The notes under the pieces were generated by a model, which was given only the letters and a program-made list of their open reading frames with translations, ran no database searches and was not told the DNA's origin. Of a stretch of 64,000 bases of DNA, positions 1-12,842 are shown piece after piece. A program made the translations under genes and the position numbers. Source of the stretch: Chlamydomonas reinhardtii (lineage: Eukaryota > Chlorophyta > Chlorophyceae > Chlamydomonadales > Chlamydomonadaceae); assembly GCF_000002595.2 (NCBI RefSeq), contig NC_057020.1:5431571-5495570 (forward strand). Direction: 5' to 3'. Each line of letters starts with the position of its first letter. The stretch's first letter is position 1.

Positions 1-1054
1 ACCAGAATACGTTGTCGCTGGTGCCACATTTGGCCGCTGCGGAAATACGGTTGGGGCGTGTGGGACAGGGACCGTGGTGAGGTGGTCACGCCGGGAACAA
101 TCGCGCGCAAATGTCCCCTTCAACCCCAGGGGAGCACGTGCTCACAAAGCAGACACGTACATGCACACGTGGGCGCACACAAGCACATACGAGCGATGCT
201 GTAATGACATACCAGGTTCACTTCCGCAGCTTGTGGTCACTGGGGAGCCCCACACCGGGAGCAAAGTGAGGTTGGGCGAAATGTTTGACTTGGCCGCGCC
301 CTTGTGCACAATGAGGATGCCAACCTGTGAGCAGCGAGCACACATGTCTTGTGGAGTAGACACGAATAGCGCACGGAAAGTGGTCAGTTCAGCGCACAGC
401 AGCTGCACCCTCGGCGTCAACCTAGTACCATCCATGCCACCCCGGGTAGCATGTACGCTCTTGGCATACGGTACGCATATGTACAGTGACACACATACCC
501 TTGGGATGCGCAACTGACACCGAAGACAACACTCGCCTGTGTGGCGTACAGCGGCGTACGTATCAAAGTATACGGTGATGTTGCAGGACGTCGCGCCGTT
601 GTTGCCCGTGAACCACGACGTCAGCTGCTCCGCCAACACCGTGGGCTCGCCGCTCAGGCACTTGCTCGACGTGCCCCAGTAGGGCGGTCCCGCAAGGCCG
701 CCCGCGCTTCCCCCGATCGCGCTTGACGGGGTGGTGATGTTGCTGGATACGTACGCCGTCATGTTTGAACTGCAGTCGTACTGTGAGGGAATTGGGGTGG
801 CAGCAGTGGGCTAGGAGTGTGTTATGGCCGTGCATGCCCCATCCATCCGCCATGAGCGGCGCGGCAACCCGTCAGGGCAGCATGCCCGCTGATTCGACGA
901 TCTTCAAGCAGCACAAAGATGACACGACACCCCGCCTGACACGATCTCTTACCATCGGCGAGCCGCCCCCTGTCCACGTGCTCCCGCTGCAGCTCTGCGC
1001 CGTAACTTGCTGTAACCCCATAGTCAAAAGCGCCACAGCTATCAGCAGCAGCAT
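1..1054 (-). CDS. Secreted N-glycosylated protein, 3' end beyond window
   Basis: I do not recognise the family. Exons read on the minus strand are 953-1054, 550-780, 213-324 and 1-36, continuing off the left edge; phases join cleanly. The start at 1054 gives a clear signal peptide (MLLLIAVALLTMGLQQVTAQ, then a mature Cys-containing N-terminus). The secreted part has several N-glycosylation sequons (NMT, NIT, NIT, NLT), scattered cysteines and no membrane segment in the visible part. A weak resemblance to volvocine extracellular-matrix proteins (pherophorin type) is possible, but I see no diagnostic motif and no proline-rich spacer yet. The exon 2 donor (GTACGC) is the least certain junction. 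At least 160 residues are visible. Confidence 0.6.
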
Positions 1055-1968
1055 TTTTGGGTGCCGTGTGGCCACCGAATGGGTCGTGGGTCTGCGGTGG
1101 CCCGTCGTGTCGCCGCTGGACCGGGAGACGGGACCAAGCCGCGTCCTGCTATTTGTAGCCGTGTACACAGCTGCTTGACGGTAACCTATAAAGTCCTCAT
1201 TTCGGCGAAGTCGTAAGCGGAGTCAAAGTGCCCGGATGCCAGAGCCCGTGCGACTGCCGTTCGCGTGGCCAGCGTATGGCTATACAGAAGCAGATTCAAT
1301 CAAGGCAGATGTAATGATTTGACTGGCCTACAGGCAAACCGGCAGCCAAGCGAACGGCAGTTGTTCATTCATTATGTATGCGCTTTGATATTTGCAGGAA
1401 GTCATCCCTATAAGCGCCCAAAGCCTGTCAAATGTCAGCGCAGGTCGAGGCGCAGAATTGGGATATGAAGGGGCGCTCCGGACTCCGGAGACGTCAGGAC
1501 TCCCTGACTCCTGACTACTGGAAACGTACTACTGGAAACAAGTATGTCTGCTTTTTATAAGGTAAGTTGCGTATTCTGCAGTGCACAGGGCGTTTTCCCA
1601 GCGTCTTGTAGGAATTCGGATTTAGGTTTCACACATGTGGAACGCCCAAGGCGGCGCCAGGCTTATGAGACCAGTTCAAACCCATGTGAATGCGCTATCT
1701 GAATAAGCCGTATGAGGCCGCTCAGATGTGCAAGCTTTTGAACTTGAACCGCGAAGACAGCCGTCACTTTACAATGTGCTCTGCCGCCGGACCGCAAGAC
1801 GCAGGCACTCTTCTCAACCCCCTCCTCCTCACAGGCGCCCCCAGCGCTGATAGGCGCAGCCCCAAACCTGCACCTGCAGGCGCCCCCTGCACCCTCTACT
1901 CGTGCCTCTACTCGCAGTAGCTGGCGCTGTCGCCACACAAAACCCTCACCCCGTCACCGCCCAGCACC
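1055..1968. other. Intergenic, no gene seen
   Basis: No coding exon is supported. There are short direct repeats of a TACTGGAAAC motif near 1518-1540 and CTCCGGA/GACTCC repeats just before it. It should contain the promoter of the secreted-protein gene at the left edge. Confidence 0.5.
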
Positions 1969-2408
1969 TCAGCTGGTCATGGCGCGCGCCAGGTGCCCCT
2001 TGAGCCCCTGCACGCTCGCCACCACCTGCCGCAGCAGCGCCTCGTTGTGGCCGTCGCCGCCGCTGCGCAGCCGCAGCGCCGCCGCCGCCTGGTCCAGCGC
2101 CTCTGCGGCGGTGCCGGCCGGCACGGTGCCTCTGGTGCAGCGCTGCACCGTGAACAACACGCTCTCACAGCCTGTGATCACGTCGCGCAGCCAGGCCTCA
2201 GCATCCACGCCCCCCAGGTGCGTCGGCGGCTGTGATTGAGGTTGCGAAGGGCTGAGGTCAGCGCCCGGTGGCGCGCACTTCTCGGCTGCTGCTGCTGGTC
2301 AGCGCCCTCGGTTGATACCGGCGCCCCGCCTGGGAGCAGCACCAGCGGCTCAGTGCCGCTGCCGGCAATGACGGTGCCCGCCACGCTCCCGGCTGCTGCT
2401 GTTGTCAA
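1969..2408 (-). CDS. Uncharacterised protein, C-terminal exon(s) only
   Basis: The best part is a terminal exon at 1969-2229, entered by a good acceptor (CTCAATCACAG) and ended by TGA at 1969-1971. It encodes 86 residues starting PPTHLGGVDAEAWLRDV. The composition is that of a folded helical protein, with conserved-looking Trp, Cys and Leu spacing. A possible preceding exon lies above 2319 (donor GTATCA), is Gly/Ala/Ser-rich and joins in phase. No start codon or upstream exon could be placed, so this is a gene fragment in the annotation sense, not evidence of a pseudogene. Function unknown. Confidence 0.35.
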
Positions 2409-4622
2409 CGGCTACGCTCCCCGCTGCTGCCGGCAACGGTTGTCTGCCGGCAACGGTTGTCACAGTTTGCTTACTTCCAGCCCACAAATTGTTAATACAA
2501 TCAGGGGGGGTAGAACGCTGAGGATCTTACCCCATGCCCAAAATTACAGAGCTTTCGGAGAGCATTACGCACGTATTTTAGTTTTGTCAGGGGTGGTATG
2601 GTGAGGAAGTTCTGGGCCGCCAAAGTTGGGGGGTCGGTCGTCGTTCCTCGGGTTTCGCCTGGTTTCAGGGGGCCATTCTGGCGGATTTCGGGAAGCGCTC
2701 CACAAGCAGGACTAGGGGCCAAACGCATCACCACGAGGCTCACGTTATGCATTAGTAATCATAAACAAAGGTGTGAGGGCTAATCTGCGCGTCCTGGCGT
2801 GGACATGTCGGCACATGTCCCCGCATTCGACACATGCGCGCTGACGTGGCTGGGCTCTCAAGCTCTGGTGCGCATGAACTCATACTTAACAAGGCTGCAG
2901 ATGCACGCTGTCCATACATCAATGGCAGAGAGTTACCCGCGGGGTGGCCTGGGCTGAGGGACTTTCCATGGATGGGTATCCGCCTGTGACCGAAGTCTAA
3001 GAACAGGACCGCTGATGGCAAGGAGTGATAGCGCTCATCAAGAGGAGTCGCTTGGTACCACTTTGGAATTAATGCGGATTTATACCCCCTAAACAATAAG
3101 GTCTGCCCGTTTGGGCGGGGGTCGATCGTCCCGTCAAGGGGGCCCCGGGGGATTACGGGGCATGGGGAATGGCACTTTGTCTGCACCGCCCCCTGGTACA
3201 AATCATAATGTCATTAAAATGCGTAGATGCGAATGCGAATGCGAGTGCAGGCGGCAGCGGATGTACCACGGCCTGTGTTGCAAAGACGGCGCACGCATGA
3301 ACAAGGGGGTCAGCTTTGTACAGCTGGAAAATGGGCCGAGCCCCATGTAGAGCAAGGGATGTGATGATGGGTACCGGCGACATGAACAGCACCCTTGCAA
3401 GCCCAGCGGGACTGGCATAGTGCGTGGGCTTCAACGCCGTGCCGAGGCACCGCATGCCCGTCCCGCCACGCCACGCCTCCTTGCCCACGCCACTCCACAC
3501 GAAAGTCCGTGATACCCTAATTCCAAATCCCTCACAACCACCGCAAACAGCTAGCCGGGCGCGGGCGCGGGACCCCGGGCCGCGACACATTAAGGCGGGC
3601 TTGGCACGCATGGTTCGGCTGTTGCACAAAATTTCAACATTCTTGCCCCAAGGTCGTCTCCAAAAAAACCCACATGCCCGGCATCAGGAAGCCTGCTCTG
3701 GGGGCTGTACGACCGCACGGCGGCATTGGCCAGGCGGGACGGGCACGTGGCGCATGGTTGGACGGCAGCCAGGGCGTGCTGGCAATCGCGAACAGGGCGC
3801 CCGAGGGGCACCTGCGGTAGAACGGAAGGCACCCAGCCCCGCCGCATGATGGCAGTGGTGATGACGGGCGGTGCTCAAGTATGACATTGCATTATTGCGT
3901 GAAAGCAGGGGCGCTGTGCTGGTGCAGTGCTGGTGGCGAGCCGTAGAGCTAGTTGGGCTGGCAGTTAGCGCTTGTAGTGGAGAGCATTGAGGTGTAGAAG
4001 CCAAGAGGCGTTTGGAGGCGGCATGAGCGTGCATGTGTGATTGCATCACTGAGGCACGGGCAGGCAAGGCGCGCACGCGCACATACTCGCGTCATACCGT
4101 CGTGCCGTCGCAAAACCAGCTCTGCTACCCCACCCCACACACCGCGCACACCAAAGGACCTGATTGCTATGGCTCTGCCCCCTGAAGGGGCAAGCCAACC
4201 CAGGGGAGCCAACCACTTCTTTCACACCGCGACCAACAATGTTCGCTTCCTCCTGGAAAGTAGACCCCGTGTCGGTGCCTTGGCCATCCTGCACGCGTGC
4301 AGCTAGTACGGTACTCCTGCATTTACCGCCTCGTGCCGCCCCTTGCCTACTGAATCAATGTTTACGGTCTGTAAATCCCGGTATCGGGTTACTACACCGA
4401 GTTCGGGTTGTGCAGAACAATCACTCGCTCAGATATACTTGCTCCATGACGCTCATCGGCACCCAGGGCATAGCGCGCCCAGGGTATAGCGCCATACCGT
4501 AACTGTCTCAAAACCACTACTCACTGACAGTTAAATACGTTAGCATGGGCATTTAGCCATCTGCAGGCACGATAGAGTATCAATGGTCAGCCCTACGGGC
4601 AGCAGGGCTTTTGTGCTGCAGC
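2409..4622. other. Intergenic, no supported gene
   Basis: About 2.2 kb without convincing exons. It contains a two-copy tandem of GCCGGCAACGGTTGTC at about 2428-2461. Open frames here are short, mutually overlapping and of low-complexity composition. The 5' exons of the unknown minus gene ending at 1969 could lie here undetected. Confidence 0.4.
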
Positions 4623-6228
4623 TCACTGCTCCTCGCTGCTGCCAGGGGCCCCAGCCCCACCCTCCGGCCCCGATGCAGCCGCCGCCTCTGCCCCATCATC
4701 AAAGCCATCCTCGCCATCCGCATCCGGGTCGCGGCTGTGCTGTTGATGCTGCCGCGACAGAATCTGCGGGGCACGGGTAAGATGCGAAAGTCGTATCTGT
4801 TTTACCGGCCTTCACAGCAAAGGCACACTGATGTGGCTGCCCATGAGGGCGGTGTGAGGGGTCGCACGCTTAGACTCACGTGCTCTAGCTCCGCCGCCAG
4901 CTCGTCGCGCTCGCAGTAGGCCTGGTTGAGCTCGCTCTCCAGCGCCGCCTTGAGCTCCTCCAGCTGTGACACTTGTGCCTCCATCTGAACCATAGGAACA
5001 GGATGGAAGTATGATTACAAGTGTGCACTGACAGTGAAACAAACAAACTTCGGCGAACAGGGGCTTCAGGTTTAAGACTTGACCTCGAGACCAGGCACAA
5101 AGTACATCGGCTTGCAGTAACTACTTCCCCACTGCATGCCTCCGCAAGGACGGCCCGCCCATTCCCGCGTACAACTCAATATTTGGATACCATACCGTAC
5201 ACCCCCTTGCCCACCATGCAACCCCCGCTTCCTCCTTACCGTCTTCAGCTTGTATGTCAACTCGCTGTTCTTGCTGACCAGCAGCTGGCTCTGCACGATC
5301 AGGCTGTCCTTCTCCTCGTCGTGGCTGGTGTGGTGAGCCGCCGCCGCCTCCCGCTGCACGCGCGCCAGCCGGTCCTCCAGCTCATACGAGCGCTGATCGG
5401 CACCCTGTGTGGCGTTGCAACCGCCACGGATTCACAGCGCAGCATTCAATCACGTGGTGCTATGAAGCGAAGGATAACGCGTGGTCGCTTGGGCGGAGGG
5501 CACAGAAATGGCCAGGGCGTGCGTGGCCCCTCATGCCATGTGTTCAGAGCGCTCGTAACTCGACAGCAAAGCATGCCGTCGCCAAGTGATGCATCCTGAT
5601 AATCAGGTAGCCCTTCCATCCATTCACCTGCCGGAGCCTCTTGTGGTATTCCACCTCCTTCTTAAGACGCGCCAGCTCCAGGCGGTGGCCGTCCTCTATC
5701 CGGTGCAGCCGTGTCTGGAAGTGAGCCACTTCGTTTTCAAGTGCCTGACCAAGCATGTGATAGAAAGCGAAGCATGTCAGACAGCTGTGCGCTGACGAGT
5801 TTCGCCGGTGGATTTAGGCATGGACACGGGTTGTGCGCTACGCCAGGGGCTTCAACGTCCGCGCGGGCAAAGGCGAGTCCCCACACTTCCGCTTGGGCCA
5901 GAATGCCAGATCCTATTCATATCCCGACTTCATTCGTATGGCTGCCTTTAGACAGTCGCGCGCGCATTACATAACAGCTACCCCCCCAACGGGACGCATG
6001 CGCCCATCACCGGCCGAGCTGACGGGCGCTCACCTGCACTTGGTCCTTTTGCGTCCGAATAATGCCCCTAAGTTTGCTATAGTCCGACCCTCCTCGCCCA
6101 GCTCCTGCGCCAGGAACCAGCATGCTTTGGTCTAGCGAAGGACGCCCCCGCCCGCGAGGACCTCCGTCGTTGGCAGGTCCTGGTCCTAACCTAGCTGCGA
6201 GCTGCGGGCTTAGTTCCGATTTCATCAT
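4623..6228 (-). CDS. Small coiled-coil protein (240 aa)
   Basis: Five exons: 6034-6228, 5628-5744, 5240-5404, 4880-4984 and 4623-4763, total 723 nt. Every exon is a multiple of three. The start is the first of two adjacent ATGs at 6228. After a Gly/Pro-rich N-terminus of about 45 residues, residues 50-195 form a nearly continuous coiled coil (LRGIIRTQKDQVQALENEVA, then Glu/Leu/Arg heptads). The last about 40 residues are an acidic Gly/Ala/Glu tail. The size and architecture would suit a ciliary or centriolar structural protein such as a small dynein-regulatory-complex subunit, but I cannot match it to a named family. It is divergent from MED25 with 581 bp between start codons. Confidence 0.7.
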
Positions 6229-6809
6229 GGTTAACGCAAGTCGCAAATCGAGACAGATCAAGCTCGCTTGTTACAGCTCAAATAAAAGGTGGTTCTACTG
6301 GATGCGTGTATTTATTTGTGTACAGAACGGCCGTGATCACTGCGATGCTTTTGCCAGCCCACTCATGCCGACAGCCCCGCCCATCATATTCCAGCACACG
6401 CGGACTCGCTCCAGTGCACAGGCTTCGTAGTTGTTGACAGTAGGAGACTGTGACTTCCCTAAAACGATAAACGTTGCGCACTGCCACTCGCGCCAAAGCA
6501 AAACTGCATTTTTGCAATACCGGTTGAGACCTTGTTATTATGCGGATGAGATGTTCACTCCTGACCCGGAGGCTCTAAGAACAACGAAAGCAGCCTGGCA
6601 GGGCTTGCCCCACCGATCGAGCGCGGAGCGTGGGCGCTCAACGGAGGTGCATATGGAGACGGCCTGAGTGGTTGAACCAAGGGGAGATGGCACGCACCTT
6701 ATAGGGATAAAGGAGCCAAGGTTCGCGAGGGGCCACGGACTGGCGGTATCTGGTCGTAGCTTAGTCTGCACCTCGACGACCGCCCCTTGGAGCGCTGGTG
6801 GCGCCCACC
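6229..6809. promoter_or_regulatory. Shared divergent promoter region
   Basis: 581 bp between the start codons of the coiled-coil gene (-) and MED25 (+). It must hold both promoters and 5' UTRs. I see no distinctive element and assign the role from position only. Confidence 0.45.
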
Positions 6810-7502
6810 ATGGACCCAAACTACCATCAACAGCAACCACAGCAGCAGCAATATCAGCAGTACCAGCAGTACCAGCAGCACCCGCACTACCCTCAGGCGC
6901 ACCAGCCCACGCCACCGCAGCCGTACGCGTCGCCGCAGCAGTTTACGTCCCATGCGCACCTCACGCCTACGTCGCAGCCACAGCACCTCCAAGCGGGCTT
7001 GCCGCAGCAGCTGCCGCAGACGCACCCTCAGATGCAGCAGCATGGGCTGCCGGGGGGCTACCCGCAGCAGCCTCAGCAGGTACAGCAACCGCTGGGCGCG
7101 GGGATGGGGGCCGGCGCTCAAGGCGGTATGATGCAGCACCATATGCAGCAGCAGGTAGCAATGCAGCAGCAGCAGCAGCAGGCGCAGGGCGGACAGCACA
7201 TGCAATCCAGTATGCACACGCCGCAACAGCAACAGCACATGCAACCCAGCATGCACACGTCGCAACAGGTGGTTCAGGGGGCGGGCATGCCAGGCGTTGG
7301 CATGGGCATGGGCGCGGGGGCCCAGCCACACCTCCAGCAGCAGCAGCAGCAGCCGCACCAGGCCATGGCCGTGAGCCCACCGCAGCAGATGCAACAGCAA
7401 GGCATGCCCACCGCGGCGGCTATGGGTGTCACAAGCGGGGGAACGGCGGGCACGCCGGGGCAGGCGCAGGTACAAGTACAGCAGCAGCCTGCTGCGGCGG
7501 GG

Positions 7503-7540
<38 letters not shown>

Positions 7541-10500
7541 ACAGCAGCTTTTGCAGCAACAGCACCAAGCAATGCAACAGCAGATTCAGCAGCAGCAACA
7601 AGCATTGCAGCAACAACAACAGCAACAGCAACAGCAGCCGCACGCGGGAGCTCTTGTGGGGACTGCCGGGCCGCCAACCACAGCACCTACCACCGTTGGC
7701 ACGGGAGCACCCAGTACGGCTGGCGCCACGACGGCGGTGGCCCCCACGGCAGTCGGCGCCACGGGGCATGCTGCTGTAGGCGCAGTGTCGCCCGGCGCCG
7801 GCGTCGTGGCGGCGTCGGGAACGGTGCCGGCAGGCGCCGTCGCAGCTGCAGGCGGTGCCACGGCGGCGGCTGCAGTTGCCGCTGCCGCTGCTGCCAACCC
7901 CACGCCCGAGTACAGCCGTGTGGTTATCCTGGTGGAGTGCACGGCGGCGATGCAGCAGTTCCAGCACAACATGCGTATGCTGTATGTGGAGCCGCTGCTG
8001 CGCCACATCGACAAGGGGAACTTCGGCTTGGTGGAGTTGGCGGTTGTGCTTGTGGGCACGCCCGACTGGACGTGCGACCAGCCGGTGGACGGTGAGCAAT
8101 GTGGGAACGGCAGGGATGGCCCGGGCTTGTGTCCAGCCAGGCAAATGAACTGTGAGCTACTTGCCCATGGCTTAGGTTGCAGGCGCAAAGCTGCGGGTAA
8201 ACAGCATCTTGCTCACGGCACGTCCGTCGCCCCATGCCTTTGCCCACGCCCAACGCTCAACGCTCTTCCACAGGCACGTCCTGGACGACGTCAGTGAGTG
8301 AGGTTCGCTCGCAGCTGGACGCGGTGCAGTTCGCGGGCGGCGGCTTCGGCCCCATCGCGCTCACGCAGGCGCTGGCGCACGTCATCTACCTGCAGACGCT
8401 GCCCTCCAGCTTCCCCGTGTCGCCGCCGCTGCCCGGCGGCGGCTCTCTGCCGGCGCCCGCCGACCCCGTCGTCAAATGCCACGTGCTCATGCTGGTAGCC
8501 TCGCCAGCGGACCAGCTCCCGGTGCACGTGCCGGGGCTGAAGGGCAGCGCGGCGCCGCCCGCGCTGGGGGCGGGGGGCAGCGCAAACGCGGTGCGCGGCG
8601 CCGCGACGCATGTGCCCGGCATGCACACGTACCACAGCCTGGCGCGGCTCGTGCGGCAGTCGTACCACATCCACCTCAGCATCGTGTTGCTTTACACGCG
8701 CGAGACCGTGAGTCCCTGCGTCAGTGGGTGTGGTGGTGTGGCCTCGGAATTGCGTAATGGGAAGCAGCTGGTTCAGGCGCGTCGTCGCGTAGCGTGCTGG
8801 GGTCACGGCCGCGGGTTATGCCGTGACATGGCTGATGTTGAGGAGTTGGCAGCGCTTGTGTCCGGCCACGTCCAGGATTGGCGCAGGGCCGGCGCTCCTC
8901 ACACCTTCTGCCTCAATACTCTTCACGCCTTACTCCCTCACCGCCTCGCTCACAGGCCATGTCGTGCAAGGAGTACATGTTCATGATTGTGAACGAGCAC
9001 TTGGAATGCCGCGACCGCGAGCAGCAGAGCAACGAGCTGGCGCAGAACATCCGCATCGGCTTTGTAAGTGCGCGCCGGTCAGGGCGCAACCGCAATCGGG
9101 CTTGCAGATAGCGTGCTCGTCATGAATGTGGGCGCTGCACATGAACACACCTGCATGCCGGTTGTACCGGCTATGTGCAGCCTTCTCGAACCTCGCAACG
9201 GTGCAGGTGCAAACCTCAGCCACGCACACACGCGTCCCCACTGCCCAACGACGTGTTGCATCCTCTCCTGCCACGCAGCCCGAGAGGCGCGAGTTCATCG
9301 CCTTCATCTCGCCAACCTGGGTCACAGCTACGCATGCGCTCAAGCGCGAGGTCGAGTCCAAAAACCGCGTCCGCCAGCAACAGCACCAACTCCTGCTTCA
9401 GCAGCGCCAGCAGGCGGCGGCCGCGGTACAGCAGGCGCAACAGGCCCAAGCGGCGGCGGCGGCCGCAGCCGCCGCGGCTGCAGCAGCTGCGGCCACGGCC
9501 GCAGCTCAGCACGCGGGGCAAGCGGCGGCGCAGCAGGCTCAAATGCAGACGCAGCAACAGGCGCTTGGTGACGCCGCGGCGACCATGGCGGGGCAAGAGG
9601 CGCAGAGCGCGCCGCGGTCAACGGTAAGCATGGCGCGTTGTGGGTTCAGGAGGATGGCGGGGCTTCAGACGCTGCGCGACGGGTTATGCAGACCAGTATG
9701 GTCTAGACGCTGGCATGGCCTGACAGAATTTATGCGGCGCAAGGCCCCACTTTACAGAGCGTGTCCTGGGTGCTACGTCAGAAGTCACTCGACGCATGCC
9801 TTTGGTGCTATACTCGTGCCAGTTGGAGATCGCCTAGTTGACTGACCCAAACTCAAGAAGTAATGCCAGCAATGACTGTCGCCGAGTGCATGATGTCTTG
9901 CACGCATACCTGCTGATCAGTCGTAGTGAGCTTGTAACATTACTTCCCCTGCCAATTACAGCAACAGACACCTGTGTACCCGGGGCAGCAGCCACACGCG
10001 GCCGGCGGCGTCACGCCCGCCTACGGCGATCCGGCACAGCAGGCCGCCGTGGCGGCAGCGGCGGCAGCGGCTGTCGCCGGCGCGGCGGCGCAACAGCACC
10101 AGGCGCAGCAACAACAGCAGCAGGGCGCGGGGTATCCCGGCACGGCGCAGGCGGTCAGCGGAATGGGGCAATACGGCGGCGCGCCGGGCACGGCAGCGGT
10201 GGCGCCGGGCGCTGCAGCTGCTGCTATGTACAGCGTGGGTGTAGGCGGCACGCCAGGGCAGGCACCCGGGCAGCTCTCCACCACGGCCTCGCCAGCCAAC
10301 TACTACCACCAGTCGCCGCAGTACACGCAGGCGCAGCAGGCGGCGGCTGCGGCGACGCTGGCGGCAGCAGCGGCAAATCGCACGGGTTCGGGCACCCTGC
10401 CCGTTAGTGCCGCTGCAGCGGCGGCGCAGCAAATTATGGCGGCGCAGCAGGTGGCGATTGCGGCAGCTGCGGCGGCCGCAAAGAAGAGCGTGGCGCAGCA

Positions 10501-11947
10501 GGGACATCTCGGGAAGCCTGGCGCCATGGGGCAAGCAGGCACGCAGCCGGCACGGCCTCCGATGATGGGTGTCACGTACAACCCGGCTTTGGCCGCCGCT
10601 GCCGCTGCCGCAGCGGCCCAGGCACAGGCCGTGCAACAGCAGCAGCAGCAGCAGCAGGCGCAGACGCAGGCGCAGGTGCAGGCGCAGGCGCATGCGCAGC
10701 AGCAGGCGGCAGCAGCTGTGGCTGCCGCCACGGCCGCTGCGGTGGCGCAGCAGCAGTACGGCGTGCAGGCGCAGCAGCAGGCTGCACAGCAAGCGCAGCA
10801 GCAGGCTGCACAGCAGGCACAGCATGCATACATGCCAGCCATGGTCGCACAGCCGCCGCAGCCGCCGCAGCCGGCGCAATTCATTGTCGCGGTGCCGCAG
10901 ATGTGGGCGGCGAGGCTGGGCGTGCACAATGACAACTCGCAATATCAGTACCCCATCTTCCAGGTGGGGCTACGTGCATCATGTAGTCCCATCCGCAATC
11001 TGCTGTCACCAGCCTGCTGCTTAACCCGCCTGGCTGCCTGTCCGCGGCCGGGGCGGAAGCCGCTTCGGCAATATAGGAATATGGGCGAGGGAGGGAAGCG
11101 GTGTTGAGAAGAAGGGCCATGCTACAAACGCGTACGCTCGCTTGTTCTGGATGCGGTGCTCAAACCTCTGGGCTTACTCTTTTTGTCTTGCCTTGTCCAG
11201 GTCCGCGTTATGCCGGAGAACATCCAGCCCGCCATTCCGCAAGGCAGCGCCGCGGAGGCGGAGAAGCTGTTCGAGTCCCTACAGACACGGCCCAACCTGT
11301 GCATGAGCCGCGCCGTCATGCCGCCGGAAGTGTCCGCCCTGTACCCCACCCGCGTTGCAGACGTGAGTGCCACACGCCGCGTCGTGCTGCGGTCCGTTGG
11401 GCTTGGCTGATGCCGTGCTGTTGATGCATCTGCTGCAGCTTGGGCGAATGTGTTGTAGAGTTAGCCATAGCAACGCTGCGCGACGAACGCAAACGCGATT
11501 ATGGACGCAGGTGCGCCTCGACGTGATCCTGGTCACGGACTTTCCGGAGTCCATCGACGTCTTCAACAAGGTGGTTAATGTGAGTCGCCCAGCCCCTCAC
11601 CTGTGTGCCAGATATGACTCAAACCAATAGCGCTGCTTTTCGCTGTGATGTTCTCTGCCTCCGGCGTTGTCTGCAAGCTGTACGTTGCCGGGAACACCTT
11701 GATGCCCGCTTCAACCTCGTCCTGGGCTGCACTCGTGTTCGTCGCCTGCCGCCACACTGCCCCCCCCATTATTATTTCATACCCACAGGACGTGCGCAGT
11801 GCCGGCAGCATGGCACTTGAGCTGGAACAACCGCTGCACGGCTACAGCCTCATCATTTGGCCGCCGGCCATCAACGCTGGCGGGCTCAAGGGCGATGGGA
11901 CCGACTCGCGGGACCCCATCCTTGGCATGGTGGTTCGACGTGGATAG
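6810..11947 (+). CDS. MED25: Mediator complex subunit 25 (VWA domain, Gln/Ala-rich)
   Basis: MED25 (plant PFT1) links transcription activators to the Mediator tail and RNA polymerase II in the nucleus. Eight exons: 6810-8091, 8274-8707, 8956-9063, 9279-9623, 9962-10963, 11201-11362, 11511-11579, 11789-11947; 3561 nt, 1186 aa. The ATG at 6810 has a good context (CCACCATGG). Residues 1-360 are Gln/Met/Pro/Ala-rich with polyQ runs. From about residue 363 the VWA fold follows, with the MED25-type features: a first strand (VVILVECTAAM) without the metal-binding DxSxS, the FAGGGF turn, a KCHVLMLVAS strand and a FIAFISPTWV strand. A second Gln/Ala-rich stretch of over 300 residues follows, then a conserved-looking C-terminal block (MPENIQPAIPQ to SLIIWPPA) that may correspond to the activator-binding region. 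The family call rests on the VWA pattern plus Gln richness. Confidence 0.83.
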
Positions 11948-12842
11948 CTGCCCGCACGCGGGCGGCATGGTGCCGATGCCAGGCCGGGGGTCGGAAGTTT
12001 GTGGTGGATGCAGTGTGCGTTGGATGCGAAATGGTCACGTGGCTGCAAAATGCGTATGGGCGCTTGCTTGATGTGGGCCAGCGGGTAACGTGTATCGTTC
12101 TTGCGTGGAAGGTCGGTGTATTGGTACACGTCTGCACTGTTTGGTGGGATAAAGCGGCACGCTGGGTGCGACGTGACGGGCAGAGCGGCGACGCTGCTAG
12201 AGCAGTGACTGGCATGTCATTACGAGTTAGTGAGTTTGGTAGGCTCCGTCAAAGCCGCGGAGGAGCAAGGATGGACGTACGCATCCTTTGCAAAGCGTCA
12301 GGAGTACTGTCCCTACTCCTACAACCATTAAAAGTCATCCAATGCCGTTAGGTGCAACCGTCACTGAACCCGGCATCCGGCCGTCAGCGGTCAGCGTCCT
12401 GCATGTAGTTGGCTAGTTGCGTCTGGACACTGCGCAACTTGGCAATCCGCAAGGTATGATATATCGTGTCAAGATGATTAAGCGAAGAAACTTTCCAACC
12501 TCCACTCAGCCGTGCCTTCCAGGTTGCCACTTCACTCGTCAGCACTCGTCCATTTGGCACAGCAGCCCGTCATCGACCGCATTTGTTCAGGGGTACTCTG
12601 CGCGTCCCACCGTTTCTCCTCACTCCAATGACACTACTGCATCCCTGACACTACTGTCTACTGGAGGCACTCACTTGACCATATGTGCTCGATTGAACTA
12701 CGGGACATTGGGCGCGACCCTACTTAACAGCAACCTGACCTGCAGGTATACGCAGAGGTCTGCACCATCCCGTGAGCAGGGGGGACCATGATGACAGCAG
12801 AGAAGACATAGTACCAGTTAACCCATGGGCCACATCTCCGCG
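11948..12842. other. Intergenic between convergent genes
   Basis: 895 bp between the stop of MED25 (+) and the stop of the small minus-strand gene. It should contain both 3' UTRs. No coding exon is supported. Confidence 0.5.

Noticed and set aside
6699-8144. 475-481-codon frames on both strands over the MED25 first exon
   Set aside because: CAG/GCG repeats leave all frames open; the products are Leu-rich or Ala/Gly/His-rich shadows of the polyQ frame.
9956-10942. 328-codon minus-strand frame, Leu/Arg-rich
   Set aside because: Antisense shadow of the Gln/Ala-rich MED25 exon 9962-10963.
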